Source: Actinomycetota bacterium (lineage in GTDB: Bacteria; Actinomycetota; Coriobacteriia; Anaerosomatales; JAHIQC01). From it: 6,920 bases of DNA. Made by a program: the position numbers and the translations under genes. Each line of letters starts with the position of its first letter. Within the stretch, counting starts at the first letter, position 1. The notes under the pieces are model-generated. The model made no database searches and was not told the DNA's origin. It saw nothing but the letters and a program-made list of their open reading frames with translations. The DNA lies in NCBI GenBank assembly GCA_018902765.1, contig JAHIQC010000241.1:1-6920 (forward strand), in the 5' to 3' direction. Shown here in pieces: positions 6,301 to 6,920 of this stretch.

Positions 6301-6920
6301 CGTGCCCTCCACACACGCGGAGCACTCGGCCACAGATCAGGCCGACAATCCCGCGTGGACCGGTGTGGTGTCCTACGGCGTTGTGGGCGGGGACCAGACC
6401 CAGCGCTCCGCTTTCACCGACACGATCCAGTGCGCCTCGCCCGAGTGTCATGATCTGGCCGCCTCGGCGGCCTCGGCACCCCACGCGCTCGAGGACTACA
6501 ACTACACCATCGGGACCAACCCGGACGATCCGGATGCCGCCAACGCGGCGATCACCACGCTTGGCACCTGGCGCTGGCGCGCATCGAACCGTTACACAGG
6601 CGGACGCATGAGCTACGCGAACATCGCTGGCGCCACTTTGGCGGCCGCCTTCACAGGCGAGCGCGTCGAGATCGTATCTGACATGGACCCGTATCGTGGA
6701 CGAGCTGAGGTCCTGGTGGACGGCGTGGTCGTAGGGTCGTTTGATTCCTACGCGCCCACGACTCGTTTCCAGGTCCCCGTGTTCTCAACCGACGTCACGC
6801 CCGGCGCGCACATCATGATCCCGATCAACCCGGCCGTGAAGGAGTCGAAGGTCACCGACACGGCGGCCGACGAGATCGCTCAGGCCGTGCTGCCGCTGCC
6901 CGAGGATCTGCGGGCGGGCG
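3281..6920 (+). CDS. Giant secreted multiheme c-type cytochrome with tandem Ig-like repeats (3'-partial)
   Basis: An uninterrupted frame of 1213 codons with no stop before the right edge, so the C-terminus is missing. Order of parts: Sec signal peptide (1-39), two tandem ~300-residue blocks each made of three Ig-like beta-sandwich subdomains (45-343 and 344-645), a heme region (656-1057), and a further beta-sandwich (about 1094-1180). The heme region has 13 CXXCH motifs (first Cys at residues 656, 672, 696, 714, 742, 767, 789, 816, 839, 879, 909, 991, 1000), one CX3CH at 930 and two CX4CH at 860 and 1051. Eighteen histidines lie outside these motifs in the same region, enough to supply distal ligands. 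CXXCH cysteines bind heme covalently outside the cytoplasmic membrane, so the protein acts in the envelope or outside the cell, most likely in long-range electron transfer. It starts 15 bp after the binding-lipoprotein gene. Several overlapping antisense and alternate frames here are shadows of this gene. The substrate and exact redox partner are not visible. I am sure of the frame and heme motifs, less so of the physiological role. Confidence 0.95.
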   Translation, partial: MGSWAGVTRGQTSTLQRAAIVLAVGVFLVCLAAIFPASAQAVAVFSAVTPSPNTTVTGAPAYVKLFADDTSMILGTTTMTINGAAVPVTLDYPGHWADPDCEENWVIDDYTNATISTPGTILTAEGTYNVQVTVRTQSLGTSTYSWSFAIAYPAGTAATFWSQTPAAGTTVTAPVAISTWIGPAASLSWTNVWIKLNGTNVAFSPQYGGGNSLRVVTGDIIPIDGTNTVRIGVMDSAGRYTETSWTFVAKIVPTLSAPTPTGGASYSGLRPPIGLTIADNTLGQVHLRFVVDGAEIQAGMIDQGVFRWTPTYDLASGINHVVSATVTDPAGNVSSLGWEFNNGVLFASTLPSRNTTVGGSPGQVSVYVDTPSVILDGARIWVDGVLKPTTVQWVGHIEDPDCEAIWVVDDWTAATISAPSGVLLEGSHTVYVEVDTQSGGTVSYTWSFTIAYPPGSQAAFSNRAPLPGAIVTADPQLKVSVVSPTAVYKSQISIYLDGVLVPSSSNINFSTHHHLTVAPTSFTSRDGTRTVRVSVLSGSGVLSEDTWSFQSKIVPTFAGQYPTVAVPARVPRPQIGVQVTDNAPGQLRVRFKLDGVTSFDGQVDQGIFRYTPTSDFANNSSHSVVVDAWDAAGNTASLSWTFNVVAQPAMSDSGSCVACHTTFPGTHSFANCSGCHADDPLYDPHDSNRFAPLGPCYDCHGSSYNHPPAVVSNCTWCHTNPDWTQIPRHDASPAHVTTRTECGPCHDANLVTEHAKYPSASAFKYQCATCHVTQVAAYNTAIANHDTDCYSCHGAGDPHHVQPDLSALAPPSGPQCSTCHTGLTLEHLKPTSTSAADGCDACHAAGGARDSITGAWDRTCDTTGCHDAAGARPVHENYCFACHDTSQPDFSVAKTAFPPVIDVNRDTACKACHTSSLVGTHPYHQSGSNCGAACHPGWGTSLVSATPLYVDPVSGASFGSVGSKSTPAALLHSIHANPRWPATLGIATSVCSSCHATAACNACHTGAVPSTHAEHSATDQADNPAWTGVVSYGVVGGDQTQRSAFTDTIQCASPECHDLAASAASAPHALEDYNYTIGTNPDDPDAANAAITTLGTWRWRASNRYTGGRMSYANIAGATLAAAFTGERVEIVSDMDPYRGRAEVLVDGVVVGSFDSYAPTTRFQVPVFSTDVTPGAHIMIPINPAVKESKVTDTAADEIAQAVLPLPEDLRAG
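3413..4309 (+). repeat. Ig-like block 1 of the cytochrome (first copy of ~300-residue protein repeat)
   Basis: Residues 45-343. Three consecutive beta-rich subdomains at about 45-156, 157-248 and 249-343. Landmarks shared with block 2 are H-x-x-D-P-D-C-E-x-x-W-V at 95-106, S-W-S-F-x-I-A-Y-P near 145-153, K-I-V-P-T at 250-254, D-Q-G-x-F-R-x-T-P at 302-310 and D-x-A-G-N near 328-332, the last typical of bacterial Ig-like domains. The block probably forms an extended rod. The repeat is a protein-level duplication; the DNA copies have diverged. Confidence 0.8.
4310..5215 (+). repeat. Ig-like block 2 of the cytochrome (second copy)
   Basis: Residues 344-645, aligned to block 1 with an offset of about 301-302 residues. 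Subdomains lie at about 344-457, 458-550 and 551-645. The best-kept segment is 396-417 against 95-116, where 15 of 22 residues are identical, including the lone cysteine (C402 against C101). Other shared marks are S-F-T-I-A-Y-P-P-G at 447-455, K-I-V-P-T at 552-556, D-Q-G-I-F-R-Y-T-P at 604-612 and D-A-A-G-N at 630-634. It leads straight into the first heme motif at 656, so it acts as the spacer next to the redox domain. Confidence 0.8.
5246..6451 (+). other. Multiheme c-type cytochrome region, up to 16 hemes
   Basis: Residues 656-1057. Sixteen Cys-Cys-His heme attachment sites occur in about 400 residues, one per 25 on average: 13 canonical CXXCH, CX3CH at 6068-6085, and CX4CH at 5858-5878 and 6431-6451. 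The first 13 sites form a fairly even series (codons 656 to 935). A Pro/Ser/Ala-rich stretch without sites (936-990) follows, then a close pair at 991 and 1000 and a last site at 1051. Distal-type histidines fall between most motifs (for example 667, 685, 706, 735, 754, 785, 827, 875, 921, 972, 1012, 1068). The pattern suits a chain of low-spin bis-His hemes. Confidence 0.93.
6560..6820 (+). other. C-terminal beta-sandwich of the cytochrome (lectin/Ig-like accessory domain)
   Basis: Residues about 1094-1180. The pattern is a lead-in with W-R-W and a Gly-Arg-Met-Ser-Tyr strand, then A-A-A-F-T-G-E-R-V-E-I-V, D-P-Y-R-G-R-A-E-V-L-V-D-G, S-F-D-S-Y-A-P-T-T and T-P-G-A-H. This resembles a small beta-sandwich often appended to secreted actinobacterial proteins, where F-x-G-x-x-V-x-x-x is followed by G-x-A-x-V-x-V-D-G and x-x-D-x-Y. 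It is a likely binding or adhesion module after the hemes. The protein continues beyond it to the window edge. Confidence 0.6.

Noticed and set aside
6056..6611. Overlapping + and - strand frames (142 and 179 codons) over the last hemes
   Set aside because: Both are low-complexity Arg/Pro/Ser or Arg/Gly products. The in-phase frame carries heme sites and a beta-sandwich across the same stretch.
1..6920. CRISPR arrays, tRNA or rRNA genes, insertion sequences
   Set aside because: No regularly spaced repeats, cloverleaf-like segments, rRNA-like stretches or transposase frames were seen; almost all of the window is accounted for by the four genes.

Overview
The window is GC-rich with strongly GC-biased third codon positions and is almost fully coding. 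It suggests an anaerobic, metal- or electron-cycling bacterium that makes very large secreted multiheme cytochromes. The combination of high GC, a lipoprotein solute-binding protein and a giant cytochrome with Ig-like domains is reminiscent of deep-branching Actinobacteria (Coriobacteriia/OPB41-type) or similar Gram-positive anaerobes. This taxonomic placement is inference; no rRNA or other marker gene lies in the window.

Layout. (1) Positions 11-1426, + strand: a 471-residue multi-pass membrane protein I do not recognise, possibly cut at its 5' end by the window edge. (2) Positions 1452-1814, - strand: a small DUF1622-type membrane protein, convergent with (1) and ending 25 bp from it. (3) Positions 1815-1981: a divergent intergenic region with several inverted repeats, including a perfect 10-bp stem in the leader of the next gene and a palindrome that overlaps the ribosome binding site of the DUF1622 gene. 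(4) Positions 1982-3265, + strand: a lipoprotein solute-binding protein of the NMT1/TauA/SsuA-like periplasmic-binding class. (5) Positions 3281-6920, + strand: a reading frame with no stop that runs off the right edge (1213 residues seen). It starts 15 bp after the binding-protein gene and is probably in the same transcript.

Gene (5) is the main content. It reads as a Sec signal peptide, then two tandem copies of a ~300-residue block (each three Ig-like beta-sandwich subdomains), then a ~400-residue multiheme c-type cytochrome region, then a further beta-sandwich. The heme region has 13 CXXCH motifs, one CX3CH and two CX4CH, so up to 16 hemes. It also has 18 histidines outside the motifs, enough for bis-His ligation of all of them. 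Each Ig block carries one cysteine in a conserved D-P-D-C-E context with a nearby His and Trp.

Working model (inference): the binding lipoprotein and the cytochrome form one secreted or cell-envelope unit. The Ig-like repeats would act as a stalk or adhesive spacer carrying an electron-transfer wire through or beyond the cell wall, and the lipoprotein would act as a ligand sensor or delivery partner.
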